Assembly: GCA_014238425.1 (NCBI GenBank)
Contig: JABABD010000029.1
Location: 62,001 to 126,000, forward strand
Source: Flavobacteriaceae bacterium
Lineage (GTDB): Bacteria; Bacteroidota; Bacteroidia; Flavobacteriales; Flavobacteriaceae
DNA: 64,000 nt
Direction of reading: 5' to 3'
The translations under genes were made by a program, and so were the position numbers. This document shows positions 6,732 to 16,562 of the stretch, one piece after another (within the stretch, counting starts at the first letter, position 1; the number at the start of each line of letters is the position of its first letter). The notes beneath the pieces are model-generated. The model made no database searches. It had not been told where the DNA came from and was given only the letters and a program-made list of their open reading frames with translations.

Positions 6732-8333
6732 CTAAAACTTAAATTTTAATCCAGAGGTAATCCCGATAATATAGGGTTTGAAATCTCCAGAAGTATTGTT
6801 GAATGTCTTGATTTGATATTTGAATGTAGGTTCAAAGTTCAAATCGATTTTTTCAGACACCTTTATTCCTAGTCCAACACCAAGATTGGCACTATAACTA
6901 ATTGTATTTATATTGTTCGCTTCTCCTAAAAGTGTGCGTTGTTCGTTCACATCAGTGTAAATAGTGTTATTGTTCAAGATCATGGTACTAAATCCACCAA
7001 TGACGCTAAGACCTAATTTTTTTTCAGAAATTTTATACTCTAATTCTACAGGAACCTCTATAAAAGAAATCTCTTGGTCTAATGACGATTGTAAGTTTTG
7101 TGACACAACTTCTGGCACCTGAGAGAACGCTAAATTCTCTCCGCTAATTATAGAAATGCCTTGAGCACTTTCTTTTATGTCAATGTTTCGCAAGGTCGAT
7201 GTACTAGCCGTCGGAAAAGCTCCTATTTGAGCATTTAAACTCTGATAAACAACGACGTCATTCGTATTGTAACCTACATTTACCTTATTGACTCCAGAAC
7301 GAATACTTAGTTTATCTGAAATGGCATAACTTGCATTTACACCATAAGACATGTTAAGTTGTCCGCTTTTTGAGTTATTATTAAACTGATTGTGAATAGA
7401 AGAACCTTTACCTAAAGTATTGTAATAAACAGGCGAAACATTTGGCATAACGCTCCACCTGTCAATCACTTCTTTTTCTTTTTCATTAATATCTTCTTCA
7501 TCTTCAGATAATGCTATGGCTTCTTCAATTGTTGGGTTAGCCTTATCTGTGGTATTATTATGTTCTTCTTTTTCATCTTCTTTAGAAACGTCTGTGGCAG
7601 CAAGACCTTCAGTTGTTGAAGTAGTGTTTGCAGGAACAGGAGTTATACCTTCAGAAGCAGTCTCTTTACTGGTAGGCTGTTCAGGTAGATTTTTGGAAAT
7701 ATTATCTGCAACAGCATTCTTAGATGAGTTTTTATCTGCATTGTTTATAGGATTCTGATCCGCAATGCCAGCATTTGTAGGATTAGCTGCCTTAGAATTA
7801 TCATCAGTAGTATTCAACAGGTTGTCATTACTGTTTTCAGATGTTTTATGAGCACTTACAACAGCATCTTCTTGGTTGTATGAATGCGATTTGTTTTTTG
7901 AGTTTGAAGCACCGTTGGTTATAACATCTAAAGGTTTAGTATTACCATCTTTGCTTTCTTTTACAGATGTAATTTGATTGTCATTTTCAGGAACCAAATT
8001 GTTGATCAGCGCTTCGTTTTCGGTATCTTCTTCTTGAGAATCCTGAGTCGTTTTCTCTTGAGTTTCCTTAGTCGAATCGTCTACAGTATCTACAACCTCA
8101 TTTGGAGTAGAATCAGAATCAGATGTATTGAAAACCGCATTCCCAATTGTAATCAATAACAAAAGACTAGCCGCAACTCCAGCAATTTTCCACCAAATAG
8201 GAATGATTTTCCTGTCACGTTTTTCTTTATGCAATTCTGCGTTAATATGTTCCCATATAGCATCGTTAGGAATCGCCTCAAAATCCTTGAGCTTCTCCTG
8301 GAAGATTCTATCTATATGTTTTTTTTCTTTCAT
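6732..8333 (-). CDS. Anti-sigma-like N terminus fused to an outer-membrane beta-barrel
   Basis: A 533-residue protein encoded immediately after an ECF sigma gene. Residues 1-45 are cytoplasmic (IDRIFQEKLKDFEAIPNDAIWEHI), the pattern seen in flavobacterial membrane proteins encoded behind ECF sigma factors. A single membrane segment follows at ~47-66. Residues ~75-290 are a very Asn/Ser/Thr/Asp/Glu-rich linker. From ~295 the sequence is beta-strand-like, ending GLKFKF with a C-terminal Phe, as in PorT-type beta-barrels. I infer that it regulates the sigma factor and may span the envelope. Only 2 bases separate the two genes. Whether one polypeptide really spans both membranes is not known. Confidence 0.75.
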   Translation of the reverse strand: MKEKKHIDRIFQEKLKDFEAIPNDAIWEHINAELHKEKRDRKIIPIWWKIAGVAASLLLLITIGNAVFNTSDSDSTPNEVVDTVDDSTKETQEKTTQDSQEEDTENEALINNLVPENDNQITSVKESKDGNTKPLDVITNGASNSKNKSHSYNQEDAVVSAHKTSENSNDNLLNTTDDNSKAANPTNAGIADQNPINNADKNSSKNAVADNISKNLPEQPTSKETASEGITPVPANTTSTTEGLAATDVSKEDEKEEHNNTTDKANPTIEEAIALSEDEEDINEKEKEVIDRWSVMPNVSPVYYNTLGKGSSIHNQFNNNSKSGQLNMSYGVNASYAISDKLSIRSGVNKVNVGYNTNDVVVYQSLNAQIGAFPTASTSTLRNIDIKESAQGISIISGENLAFSQVPEVVSQNLQSSLDQEISFIEVPVELEYKISEKKLGLSVIGGFSTMILNNNTIYTDVNEQRTLLGEANNINTISYSANLGVGLGIKVSEKIDLNFEPTFKYQIKTFNNTSGDFKPYIIGITSGLKFKF

Positions 8334-8335
8334 TA

Positions 8336-8878
8336 CTATAAAATCTGCGAATTTACATTCGCTTTGTGTTTTTCTATTTTTCCTTTTAATATCATCCTTG
8401 CTCTAGCAAGGTTTGATTTTGAGGTTCCTATTGAAATTGTTAGCATGTCGGCTATTTCTTTATGAGAATACCCATCTAACGCATACAGGTTAAAAACCAA
8501 TCGATATCTATCTGGTAACTCTTGAATGAGGCCTAATAGATAGTCCATATTTATATCGTCTTCTTCAACTTCAACAACAACATCTTCTATTTGTTCTTCA
8601 TTAACGATTTCATAAACACCTTTACTGCGATATCGCTGCAGCGCGGTATTAATTGTCACCCTTTTTATCCAACCTTCAAAAGAGCCTTTGTTTTCAAACT
8701 GTTTTATTTTTTTGAAAACCGTTATAAATGCGTCTTGCAGATTATCTTCCGCTTCCGCATAGTTTTTCGAATACTTTAAACACAGCGAAAACAATTTGCC
8801 CGAAAAGAGCTTATATAGTTGACTTTGTGCTTTAGCATCGTTTTTCTTACAATTTGTTATGAGTTGTTCTAAACTCAA
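8336..8878 (-). CDS. RNA polymerase sigma factor, ECF (sigma-70) family
   Basis: A 180-residue two-domain sigma factor. Region 2 spans roughly residues 15-85 (NLQDAFITVFKKIKQFENKGSFEGWIKRVTINTA) and region 4 is the helix-turn-helix near residues 115-165 (LPDRYRLVFNLYALDGYSHKEIADML). An acidic linker (EDVVVEVEEDD) separates them. It should redirect RNA polymerase to a small regulon, with activity controlled by the membrane protein encoded 2 bases downstream. The gene pair follows a small lipoprotein gene on the same strand, with a 28-base gap. Confidence 0.92.
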   Translation of the reverse strand: MSLEQLITNCKKNDAKAQSQLYKLFSGKLFSLCLKYSKNYAEAEDNLQDAFITVFKKIKQFENKGSFEGWIKRVTINTALQRYRSKGVYEIVNEEQIEDVVVEVEEDDINMDYLLGLIQELPDRYRLVFNLYALDGYSHKEIADMLTISIGTSKSNLARARMILKGKIEKHKANVNSQIL

Positions 8879-8906
8879 TGTTTCTTAAAGTATTAGTTAG
8901 CCAAAT

Positions 8907-9332
8907 TTATTGTACTACTGTTCTTTCTAATTCTAAATAAATATCCTCTCCATTACTATCTTTTCCTTGCCAGAACCTAAAAAGATATGGACCTGTACCG
9001 TTTACTATAAAAGTGAATGTTCGGGTAACAAGCTCATCCTGCAAGTTCATACATTGACCATTATTAACCGAAACAATATTGCTAATGGCTATAGTCCATG
9101 TATTATTATTAACATCAGAGAACAAATCACTAAACGTATGACAGGTTGATGGCCTGAAATACGTATACTCTATAACATAAGATTCGCCAAACATGAACTC
9201 TTGAGGCATACTTACACTTTCGAACGGAATGTATTCCGAATAAAAATCACCTACATTATTAGCACCATTATCATCGATGCTACATGACAAAAATGACAGC
9301 GTAATAATTAGGACAAATGCTAATTTTTTCAT
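8907..9332 (-). CDS. Small lipoprotein, unknown function
   Basis: A 141-residue lipoprotein. The signal is MKKLAFVLIITLSFLSC with lipobox Cys17. The mature part looks beta-rich (FMFGESYVIEYTYFRPSTCHTF, FTFIVNGTGPYLFRFWQG) and contains two further cysteines, Cys79 and Cys94 by my count, in the C.TF and QCMNL contexts. The family is not recognised. It lies just upstream of the ECF sigma gene on the same strand and could share its transcript. A terminator separates it from recA further upstream. Confidence 0.65.
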   Translation of the reverse strand: MKKLAFVLIITLSFLSCSIDDNGANNVGDFYSEYIPFESVSMPQEFMFGESYVIEYTYFRPSTCHTFSDLFSDVNNNTWTIAISNIVSVNNGQCMNLQDELVTRTFTFIVNGTGPYLFRFWQGKDSNGEDIYLELERTVVQ

Positions 9333-9393
9333 TATTCGGGGTGCTTATATTAATATTAGATGCAAAAGTTATTGAAAGGTTGCGTATAGAAAC

Positions 9394-9425
9394 AAAAAAT
9401 CCCAATAATTTTATTGGGATTTTTT
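9394..9425 (-). terminator. Intrinsic terminator of recA
   Basis: A perfect 15-base inverted repeat with a 2-base centre (AAAAAATCCCAATAA/TTATTGGGATTTTTT), starting 5 bases beyond the recA stop. On the minus strand it is a stem followed by a T-run. Confidence 0.85.
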
Positions 9426-9429
9426 GTTA

Positions 9430-10431
9430 TTATTTTGCTGAAATAATCTCTCGGATTTTTTGTTCTAGTTCATCCATAAGATCTGGATTCTCTTTTATAA
9501 GTTCCTTGACAGCATCGCGACCTTGCCCTAGTTTAGTGTCTTGATAACTAAACCAAGAGCCACTTTTTTTAACAACCTCGTTTTCTACAGCTATATCCAG
9601 TATTTCACCAACTTTAGAAACACCTTCGCCATACATAATATCAAATTCTGCCATCCTAAAAGGCGGAGCCACTTTATTCTTAACGACCTTTACTCTGGTC
9701 TTGTTCCCTAGAACGGAACCATTACTGTCTTTTATTTGTGTTGATCGTCTAATATCTAATCTTACCGAAGCATAGAACTTAAGAGCATTACCACCTGTTG
9801 TAGTTTCTGGATTCCCAAACATAACGCCAATTTTTTCACGTAATTGGTTAATGAAGATCACGGTACAATTGGTCTTACTGATGGAGGCGGTTAATTTTCT
9901 CAATGCTTGAGACATTAAACGGGCATGTAACCCCATTTTAGAATCTCCCATTTCTCCTTCAATTTCACTTTTTGGGGTTAAGGCTGCAACAGAATCAATC
10001 ACAACGATATCAATAGCACCTGATCGAATAAGGTTATCAGTAATTTCTAGTGCTTGCTCACCATTATCTGGCTGAGAGATTATTAAGTTGTCAATGTCTA
10101 TGCCCAATTTTTCAGCATAAAAACGATCAAAAGCGTGCTCTGCATCAATAAAAGCTGCAATACCACCTGCTTTTTGAGCCTCAGCAATAGCGTGCAGCGT
10201 TAATGTGGTTTTACCTGAAGATTCTGGACCATATATCTCAACAACACGACCTCTAGGGTATCCACCAACACCTAAGGCAATATCTAAACCTAAAGACCCA
10301 GAAGAAATGGCATCCACATCCTCAATGGCTTGATCGCTCATTTTCATGACCGTTCCTTTTCCATATGCCTTGTCTAATTTATCTAAAGTTAGCTTTAATG
10401 CCTTTAATTTCGCTTCTTTTTCTGTACTCAT
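9430..10431 (-). CDS. recA: Recombinase RecA
   Basis: ATP-dependent strand-exchange protein for homologous recombination and DNA repair. The 333-residue length is normal. Walker A is GPESSGKT (68-75). The Walker B strand [12 protein letters not shown], the [20 protein letters not shown] loop and a C-terminal acidic-basic tail are all present. The start [10 protein letters not shown] is the only sensible choice. The gene is alone on its transcript, divergent from trhO, with a strong terminator. DprA, encoded at the left end, is a RecA loader, but the genes are 9 kb apart and not an operon. Confidence 0.98.
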   Translation of the reverse strand: MSTEKEAKLKALKLTLDKLDKAYGKGTVMKMSDQAIEDVDAISSGSLGLDIALGVGGYPRGRVVEIYGPESSGKTTLTLHAIAEAQKAGGIAAFIDAEHAFDRFYAEKLGIDIDNLIISQPDNGEQALEITDNLIRSGAIDIVVIDSVAALTPKSEIEGEMGDSKMGLHARLMSQALRKLTASISKTNCTVIFINQLREKIGVMFGNPETTTGGNALKFYASVRLDIRRSTQIKDSNGSVLGNKTRVKVVKNKVAPPFRMAEFDIMYGEGVSKVGEILDIAVENEVVKKSGSWFSYQDTKLGQGRDAVKELIKENPDLMDELEQKIREIISAK

Positions 10432-10509
10432 CTAATGTGTCTTTTCAATTTTGGATAACTGCTAAATTACTACTTCTTTTGGCAGGATACAATAGAAGTT
10501 CAATCGGGT

Positions 10510-10544
10510 TTTGAACAATTTTTAGAATGTAATATGTACCTTTG
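10510..10544 (+). promoter_or_regulatory. Candidate Bacteroidota promoter for trhO
   Basis: A TTTG at 10510-10513 and TACCTTTG at 10537-10544 fit the TTTG ... TAnnTTTG promoter pattern of this phylum. The spacing of 23 bases is a little long. It lies 40 bases before the trhO start, in the divergent gap with recA. Confidence 0.45.
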
Positions 10545-10583
10545 CAACTGAATCTATTTTTAACATTTTAACATTAGTATAGC

Positions 10584-11648
10584 ATGCAACTGTACAATAA
10601 ACTAAGTGCTAAAGAAAGAACCGAATTAATTCAAGATGCTGGCAAAGACCGGTTGACTCTTTCTTTTTATCAGTACGCCAAAATTGGTAATCCACAACTC
10701 TTTAGAAATCATTTGTTCATTAACTGGGATCATATGGAAATCCTTGGGCGCATTTACGTTGCTCATGAAGGCATCAATGCTCAATTATCGCTCCCTGCAG
10801 AAAAATTTGACGAGTTTAAAACACATTTAGATAGCATTATATTTCTAGAAAATGTTAGGTTAAACATAGCTATCGAACATGATAATATGGCGTTCTTGAA
10901 ACTTAAAATAAAAGTGAGAGATAAAATTGTTGCTGATGGACTCAATGATAATAGCTTTGATGTTACCAATAAGGGCACTCATGTTGACGCACAGAAATTC
11001 AATGAGCTCGTCGAAGACAAGGACACAATATTGGTTGATATGCGTAATCATTATGAAAGTGAAATTGGACATTTTAAAGGCGCCATGACACCAGATGTTG
11101 ACACTTTTAGGGAATCTTTACCAATCATTGAAGACGATATTAAGGAATATAAGGAAAAAAAGAAGCTGGTCATGTATTGTACCGGAGGAATTCGTTGTGA
11201 AAAAGCGAGCGCCTACTTTAAACATAAAGGATTTAAGAATGTATATCAGCTTGAAGGAGGCATTATTGAGTATACTCGGCAAGTCAATGCCAAAAGCCTT
11301 GAGAATAAATTTATCGGTAAAAACTTTGTGTTTGATGAGCGTAGAGGTGAGCGTATAAGTGAGGATATTATTGCTAGTTGCCATCAATGTGGTCAACCTT
11401 GCGACACACATGTAAATTGCGCTAATCAGGCTTGTCACTTATTGTTTATTCAATGTGAAAATTGTAAAACAGAAATGGATAATTGTTGCTCATCAAATTG
11501 TAAAGAAATAAATAGTTTGCCTTATGAAGAACAGAAAGCAATGCGAAAAGGACAAGGTAATAGTAATGATATATTCAAGAAAGGGAGAGCGGAACATTTA
11601 CCTTACAAAAAGGACTTAAGGAATGTGTTTGAAAACTTTAAGAAATAA
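10584..11648 (+). CDS. trhO: tRNA uridine-34 hydroxylase, rhodanese-like (TrhO/YceA family)
   Basis: Oxygen-dependent hydroxylation of uridine 34 in tRNA anticodons, the prephenate-independent route to 5-hydroxyuridine. The N-terminal ~95 residues form the acylphosphatase-like domain (NPQLFRNHLF, GRIYVAHEGINAQLS). The rhodanese domain follows (~115-235), with active-site Cys199 in CTGGIRCE. A Cys-rich tail (CHQCGQPCDTHVNCANQAC, CENC, CC) is typical of the family's zinc-binding end. The 354-residue length fits. It is a single gene with its own promoter. Confidence 0.92.
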   Translation: MQLYNKLSAKERTELIQDAGKDRLTLSFYQYAKIGNPQLFRNHLFINWDHMEILGRIYVAHEGINAQLSLPAEKFDEFKTHLDSIIFLENVRLNIAIEHDNMAFLKLKIKVRDKIVADGLNDNSFDVTNKGTHVDAQKFNELVEDKDTILVDMRNHYESEIGHFKGAMTPDVDTFRESLPIIEDDIKEYKEKKKLVMYCTGGIRCEKASAYFKHKGFKNVYQLEGGIIEYTRQVNAKSLENKFIGKNFVFDERRGERISEDIIASCHQCGQPCDTHVNCANQACHLLFIQCENCKTEMDNCCSSNCKEINSLPYEEQKAMRKGQGNSNDIFKKGRAEHLPYKKDLRNVFENFKK

Positions 11649-11795
11649 AACATAATAGCTTGATTATAAGTACTTTTGCAATAAAAATTTCATGCTTAGA
11701 GAACTCAATAAATAATCTTATCTTTACCTTTTAAACTAAGTATTAACTTTCTTCAGGAAAATGCATCGCATTGACTGAATCAATATATAAACTCA

Positions 11796-12965
11796 ATGGC
11801 TTGTAACAGTTGCTCAACTGGAAAAGACGGTCAACCTCGTGGATGTAAGAATAATGGAACTTGTGGAACAGATAGCTGCAATAAGCTAACTGTTTTCGAT
11901 TGGTTGTCTAACATGTCGTTACCAACTGGCGAAAAACCCTTTCATTATGTAGAAGTGCGATTCAAAAATGGTCGAAAGAATTATTACAATAATGCAGATG
12001 GTCTTACTTTAAGCATTGGTGATATTGTTGCTACTCAAGCGCAAGCAGGACATGATGTAGGTATGGTAACTCTTACAGGAGAACTTGTAAGAGTTCAAAT
12101 GAAACGTAAAAAAGTAGAAGTAGATGGTGAAGAAACACTAAAGATTTATCGCAAGGCATCACAGAAAGATATTGATATCTGGCAAAAAGCACGAGATAAG
12201 GAAGAGCCAATGAAAGTGAAGGCGCGCCAATATGCCATAGATTTGCGATTGCAAATGAAGATTTCTGATATTGAATTTCAAGGAGATGCCAGTAAAGCAA
12301 CTTTTTATTATACAGCTGAAGAGCGGGTTGATTTTCGAGAACTTATTAAAGTATTTGCAAGAGAGTTTCGCACTCGAATTGAAATGAAACAAGTAGGTTT
12401 CCGTCAAGAAGCTTCACGCTTAGGAGGCATTGGGTCTTGCGGAAGAGAGTTGTGTTGTTCAACATGGTTAACCGATTTTAGATCTGTAAGCACAGCTGCA
12501 GCACGTTATCAGCAACTATCCTTAAACCCTCAAAAGTTAGCGGGACAATGCGGGAAATTAAAATGCTGTTTAAATTATGAGCTTGATGCTTATATGGATG
12601 CATTAAAAGATTTTCCTAAAACAGATGTAAAGCTCTATACTGAAAAAGGAACTGCTGTTTGCCAAAAAACAGACATTTTTAAAGGTCATATGTGGTTTGC
12701 ATATGAAGGCGAATGGATGAACTGGCACACACTTACTACAAGTCAAGCTAACGAAATTATTGCTCTAAACAAGCAAAAGAAAAAAGTACCGAACCTCGAA
12801 GATTATGCCGCGGAACTTATTGAAAATACTAAAGTAGAATTCGAGAACGTTGTAGGTCAAGATAGTTTAACACGTTTTGATAGGCCAAAAAGCAATAAAA
12901 AACGTAAATCTAATAATAGAAACCGTAACAAGAATAGACGAAAACCGCAGAACAATGCAAAATAG
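11796..12965 (+). CDS. ricT: PSP1/RicT-family regulatory protein
   Basis: A 389-residue protein with the PSP1 domain. In Bacillus, RicT (YaaT) works with RicA and RicF in an iron-sulfur complex that affects RNA maturation; the role in Bacteroidota is less clear. The N terminus is Cys-rich (MACNSCSTGKDGQPRGC, CGTDSC). The PSP1 core spans ~45-285, including REFRTRIEMKQVGFRQEA, CGRELCC and GQCGKLKCCLNYE. A basic Asn/Lys/Arg tail (~360-389) suggests RNA contact. It is the first gene of an operon, and its stop overlaps the start of gldH. Confidence 0.9.
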   Translation: MACNSCSTGKDGQPRGCKNNGTCGTDSCNKLTVFDWLSNMSLPTGEKPFHYVEVRFKNGRKNYYNNADGLTLSIGDIVATQAQAGHDVGMVTLTGELVRVQMKRKKVEVDGEETLKIYRKASQKDIDIWQKARDKEEPMKVKARQYAIDLRLQMKISDIEFQGDASKATFYYTAEERVDFRELIKVFAREFRTRIEMKQVGFRQEASRLGGIGSCGRELCCSTWLTDFRSVSTAAARYQQLSLNPQKLAGQCGKLKCCLNYELDAYMDALKDFPKTDVKLYTEKGTAVCQKTDIFKGHMWFAYEGEWMNWHTLTTSQANEIIALNKQKKKVPNLEDYAAELIENTKVEFENVVGQDSLTRFDRPKSNKKRKSNNRNRNKNRRKPQNNAK

Positions 12966-13446
12966 AATGACCTTGCTTTTTGTGATTTTTTGCACAATTC
13001 TAGCCTCATGCGATTCAAAAAGAATCTTTGATGAGTATCAATCGGTTCCTGATCAATGGCATAAAGATTCTATAATCTCCTTTAATATTTCGCCTCCTGA
13101 CGCAACAAGTAAACATAATCTGTTTGTTAATCTGAGAAATAACAACGATTATAAATTCAGCAATTTATTTCTAATTGTTGAAATGAATTTTCCTAACGGA
13201 AGAGTATTAAAAGACACCTTAGAATACCAAATGGCGAAACTTACAGGTGAATTTTTGGGAGAGGGTTTTTCTAGTATTAAAGAAAATAAATTATGGTATA
13301 AAGAAGGTGTGGTCTTTAGTGAATCTGGAGACTATATAGTTAATTTACAACATGCTATGCGGGTTAATGGTGAGGTAAAAGGTGTTGAAACGCTCGAAGG
13401 GATTACGGACATAGGATTTAGAATAGAAAAAACTACAGATAATTAG
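12955..13446 (+). CDS. gldH: Gliding motility lipoprotein GldH
   Basis: GldH is an envelope lipoprotein needed for flavobacterial gliding. The start at 12955 (MQNRMTLLFV) overlaps the last codons of ricT by 11 bases and gives 163 residues; ATG 12967 is an alternative. The lipobox is ILASC with Cys19. Matching family features are FDEYQSVPDQWHKDSI and FNISPPDAT near the N terminus, DTLEYQMA, and GEFLGEG. The following penicillin-binding protein gene starts 1 base after its stop, so the three genes form one operon linking motility and cell-wall functions. Confidence 0.9.
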   Translation: MQNRMTLLFVIFCTILASCDSKRIFDEYQSVPDQWHKDSIISFNISPPDATSKHNLFVNLRNNNDYKFSNLFLIVEMNFPNGRVLKDTLEYQMAKLTGEFLGEGFSSIKENKLWYKEGVVFSESGDYIVNLQHAMRVNGEVKGVETLEGITDIGFRIEKTTDN

Positions 13447-13447
13447 T

Positions 13448-15787
13448 ATGGCAACTACTAAAAAAACAAAAAAGAAAGCATTAGATTTTAGCAAGTATAT
13501 ACGCTGGTTTTGGATACTGTTTCTCGTAGGGGTATTGATACCAATACTTGTATTCGTATTAGCATCTTGGGGAGCGTTAGGCGAAATGCCCGATCACACT
13601 CAATTAGAGAATCCGGATACTAATTTGGCGTCAGAAATTATTTCTGCTGATGGACAGACACTCGCAAAATTTTACTTTAACGATAATAGGACCCCTATAG
13701 CATACCAGGACTTATCGAAACATTTGGTTGATGCTCTTATCGCCACTGAGGATGTGCGTTATCATGACCATGCTGGTATTGATGCCAGAGGAACTTTAAG
13801 AGCTTTTGCTTTTCTTGGCAGTAGAGGAGGAGCGAGTACTATTTCACAACAATTAGCGCGACAATTATTTGTAGGTGTGAGATCCAGAAATAAATTCGAA
13901 GCGGGTACTCAGAAAATAAAAGAGTGGGTCATTGCCACCCGATTAGAACGCCAATACACCAAGGAAGAAATCATAGCGCAATACTTTAATATTTATGATT
14001 TTCTTAATAATGCAGATGGTATAAGATCAGCGGCACGGATTTATTTTGGTAAAGAACCTAAAAATCTAAACATTAATGAATCTGCTATGTTAGTTGGGAT
14101 GTTTAAAAATGCTTCTTTTTTTAACCCAAGAAGAAAACCAGAACGAGTTAAAAACAGACGCAATGTGGTGTTGGCTCAAATGGCTAAATACGAATATATA
14201 ACAGATATTGAAAAAGATTCTCTTCAAAAGTTGGATCTTAATCTTAACTATACCCCAGAATCGCATCGAGATGGAATTGCAACATATTTTCGTGAATACC
14301 TTAGAGATTTTATGAAAAAATGGGCGAACGAAGAGGGCAACAGAAAACCAGACGGCTCAAAGTATAATATTAATAGTGACGGATTGAAAATTCATGTGAC
14401 GATTGATTCTCGTATGCAAAAGTACGCTGAAGAAGCTGTGCAGCGACATATGCCAAAGTTACAAGCGGAATTTTTTCATCAAAACACACCAAAACGTAAC
14501 CGTACTGCTCCTTTTTTAGATCTTACTCGAGGTGGTATCGATACATTGATGAGAATCTCTATGAAGCGATCTGAACGTTGGAGAGTCATGAAAAAGAAGG
14601 GAGTTTCGGATAAAGACATAGAGGCGTCGTTTCATGAGCCTAAGAAAATGTCGGTATTTACTTGGACTAATCCTGAAAAAGAAATAGATACCGTTATGAA
14701 GCCATGGGATTCCATGCGCTATTATAAATCATTTTTACAGCCAGGAATGATGTCAATGGAACCGCAGACGGGTCATGTAAAAGCATGGGTAGGCGGTATG
14801 AACTATAAGCATTTCCAGTATGATCATGTAAAACAAGGAAAACGTCAAATAGGCTCGACCTTTAAGCCTTTTGTGTATGCAACAGCTATTGATCAATTGC
14901 ATATGAGTCCTTGTGACGAATTACCTGATCGTCCATTTTGTATAGAAGCAGGTAAGCACGGCAATACCGAAGAGTGGTGCCCTGAAAATGCTAATAAAAA
15001 TTATGGAGGAGAACGAACATTAAAGAATGCACTAGCCAATTCAAAAAACACCATTACTGCTCAGTTAATCGATATGGTTGGGCCGCAACCAGTTGTGGAT
15101 TTAGCCCAAAGAATGGGCATTACAGGAGATATTTTGCCTGTACCATCGATAGCTTTAGGAACTCCAGATCTAAGTGTTTATGAGATGGTGGGAGCTTATG
15201 GTACGTTTGCTAATAAAGGTGTCTATACAAAGCCTGTTATGGTAACGAGTATTGAAGACAAGAATGGTACAATTCTATATCAATTTGTTCCAGAGACAAG
15301 AGATGTTTTAAGTGAAGAAGCAGCGTATGTAACTGTTAATTTAATGGAAGGTGTTACGCAATATGGTGGTGGATTTAGACTGCGTTCTAAAGGGCGTGAA
15401 AAATACGATCCGTTATTTAGGGAAATTATGACAGGATATCCTTATGATTTACAAAATCCAATAGCTGGTAAAACAGGAACAACCCAAAATCAGAGTGATG
15501 GTTGGTTTATGGGTATGGTGCCAAATTTGGTAACTGGTGTTTGGATAGGTGCTGAAGACAGAGCGGCACATTTTGCTAGTACTGCTTACGGGCAAGGCGC
15601 CTCTATGGCATTACCTATTTGGGGCATGTATATGAAAAGTTGTTATCAGGATAAAGACTTGAATATTTCTACAGAAGAATTTGAAAAACCCAAAAATTTA
15701 AGTTATAATCTGGATTGCTTTAAGAAACCAGAAGGAGATAATTCTGGGAAGAAAGATGACGATCCAGATGACGATCTAGACTTCTAA
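13448..15787 (+). CDS. mrcA: Bifunctional penicillin-binding protein 1A (transglycosylase/transpeptidase)
   Basis: Polymerises and crosslinks peptidoglycan at the outer face of the inner membrane. Of 779 residues, a basic cytoplasmic start is followed by a membrane segment (~20-45). The GT51 glycosyltransferase domain has catalytic Glu101 in ATEDVRYHDHAG and the STISQQLARQLF motif. The transpeptidase domain has Ser470 in STFK, SKN at 532-534 and Lys675 in KTGTT. The C terminus is a highly acidic tail (KKDDDPDDDLDF). It is the last gene of the ricT-gldH operon, with a terminator following. Confidence 0.94.
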   Translation: MATTKKTKKKALDFSKYIRWFWILFLVGVLIPILVFVLASWGALGEMPDHTQLENPDTNLASEIISADGQTLAKFYFNDNRTPIAYQDLSKHLVDALIATEDVRYHDHAGIDARGTLRAFAFLGSRGGASTISQQLARQLFVGVRSRNKFEAGTQKIKEWVIATRLERQYTKEEIIAQYFNIYDFLNNADGIRSAARIYFGKEPKNLNINESAMLVGMFKNASFFNPRRKPERVKNRRNVVLAQMAKYEYITDIEKDSLQKLDLNLNYTPESHRDGIATYFREYLRDFMKKWANEEGNRKPDGSKYNINSDGLKIHVTIDSRMQKYAEEAVQRHMPKLQAEFFHQNTPKRNRTAPFLDLTRGGIDTLMRISMKRSERWRVMKKKGVSDKDIEASFHEPKKMSVFTWTNPEKEIDTVMKPWDSMRYYKSFLQPGMMSMEPQTGHVKAWVGGMNYKHFQYDHVKQGKRQIGSTFKPFVYATAIDQLHMSPCDELPDRPFCIEAGKHGNTEEWCPENANKNYGGERTLKNALANSKNTITAQLIDMVGPQPVVDLAQRMGITGDILPVPSIALGTPDLSVYEMVGAYGTFANKGVYTKPVMVTSIEDKNGTILYQFVPETRDVLSEEAAYVTVNLMEGVTQYGGGFRLRSKGREKYDPLFREIMTGYPYDLQNPIAGKTGTTQNQSDGWFMGMVPNLVTGVWIGAEDRAAHFASTAYGQGASMALPIWGMYMKSCYQDKDLNISTEEFEKPKNLSYNLDCFKKPEGDNSGKKDDDPDDDLDF

Positions 15788-15794
15788 AAATCAT

Positions 15795-15822
15795 AAACCA
15801 TTCGTTTCAGAATGGTTTTTTT
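15795..15822 (+). terminator. Intrinsic terminator after the PBP1A gene
   Basis: Stem AAACCATTC/GAATGGTTT with a 6-base loop and a T-run, 8 bases after the stop codon. Confidence 0.8.
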
Positions 15823-15856
15823 ATTTCGTAATTTTCCATTGTAAAAGCAATACATA

Positions 15857-16558
15857 ATGATTAATAAAAAAGTTGATAATGTAACGACAGCACTTCAAGG
15901 TGTTGCAGACCAAATGACCTTTATGTTTGGAGGTTTTGGCTTGAGTGGGATACCAGAAAATTCTATAGCACAATTGGTGAAATTAGGCGTAAAGGGTTTG
16001 ACCTGTATCTCTAATAACGCTGGCGTCGATGATTTTGGACTCGGTTTATTATTACAAGAAAAACAGATTAAAAAAATGATATCTTCCTATGTTGGAGAAA
16101 ATGATGAATTTGAGAGACAGATGTTGAGTGGTGAATTGGACGTTGAGTTGATTCCTCAAGGAACACTGGCTGAACGATGTCGAGCGGCGCAAGCAGGATT
16201 TCCTGCAGTTTATACCCCAGCTGGATTTGGAACAGAGGTGGCAGAAGGAAAAGAAACTCGAGAATTTGACGGCAAAATGTATGTATTAGAGCATGCCTTT
16301 AAAGCCGATTTTGGATTTGTAAAAGCTTGGAAGGGTGATGCTGCTGGGAATTTAGTTTTTAAAGGAACGGCAAGAAATTTTAATCCTAATATGTGTGGAG
16401 CCGCTGAGATAACAGTTGCTGAGGTCGAAGAATTAGTGCCAGTTGGAACATTAGATCCAAATCAAATCCATATACCAGGAATATTTGTTCAACGCATTTT
16501 TCAAGGTGCACATTATGAGAAAAGAATTGAACAAAGAACCGTAAGACAAAGACAATAA
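15857..16558 (+). CDS. scoA: 3-oxoacid CoA-transferase subunit A
   Basis: Alpha subunit of succinyl-CoA:3-ketoacid CoA-transferase, which moves CoA from succinyl-CoA to acetoacetate. Its 233 residues are typical. The class 1 CoA-transferase signature [13 protein letters not shown] (~28-40) is clear, as are [10 protein letters not shown] and the [13 protein letters not shown] segment. It sits 4 bases upstream of the beta-subunit gene. The substrate is inferred from family similarity; other short 3-oxoacids are possible. Confidence 0.9.
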   Translation: MINKKVDNVTTALQGVADQMTFMFGGFGLSGIPENSIAQLVKLGVKGLTCISNNAGVDDFGLGLLLQEKQIKKMISSYVGENDEFERQMLSGELDVELIPQGTLAERCRAAQAGFPAVYTPAGFGTEVAEGKETREFDGKMYVLEHAFKADFGFVKAWKGDAAGNLVFKGTARNFNPNMCGAAEITVAEVEELVPVGTLDPNQIHIPGIFVQRIFQGAHYEKRIEQRTVRQRQ

Positions 16559-16562
16559 TAAT

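Noticed and set aside
7516..7758. Open frame on the plus strand opposite the Asn/Ser-rich linker of the beta-barrel gene
   Set aside because: It mirrors a low-complexity coding stretch on the other strand and has no signal or family features.
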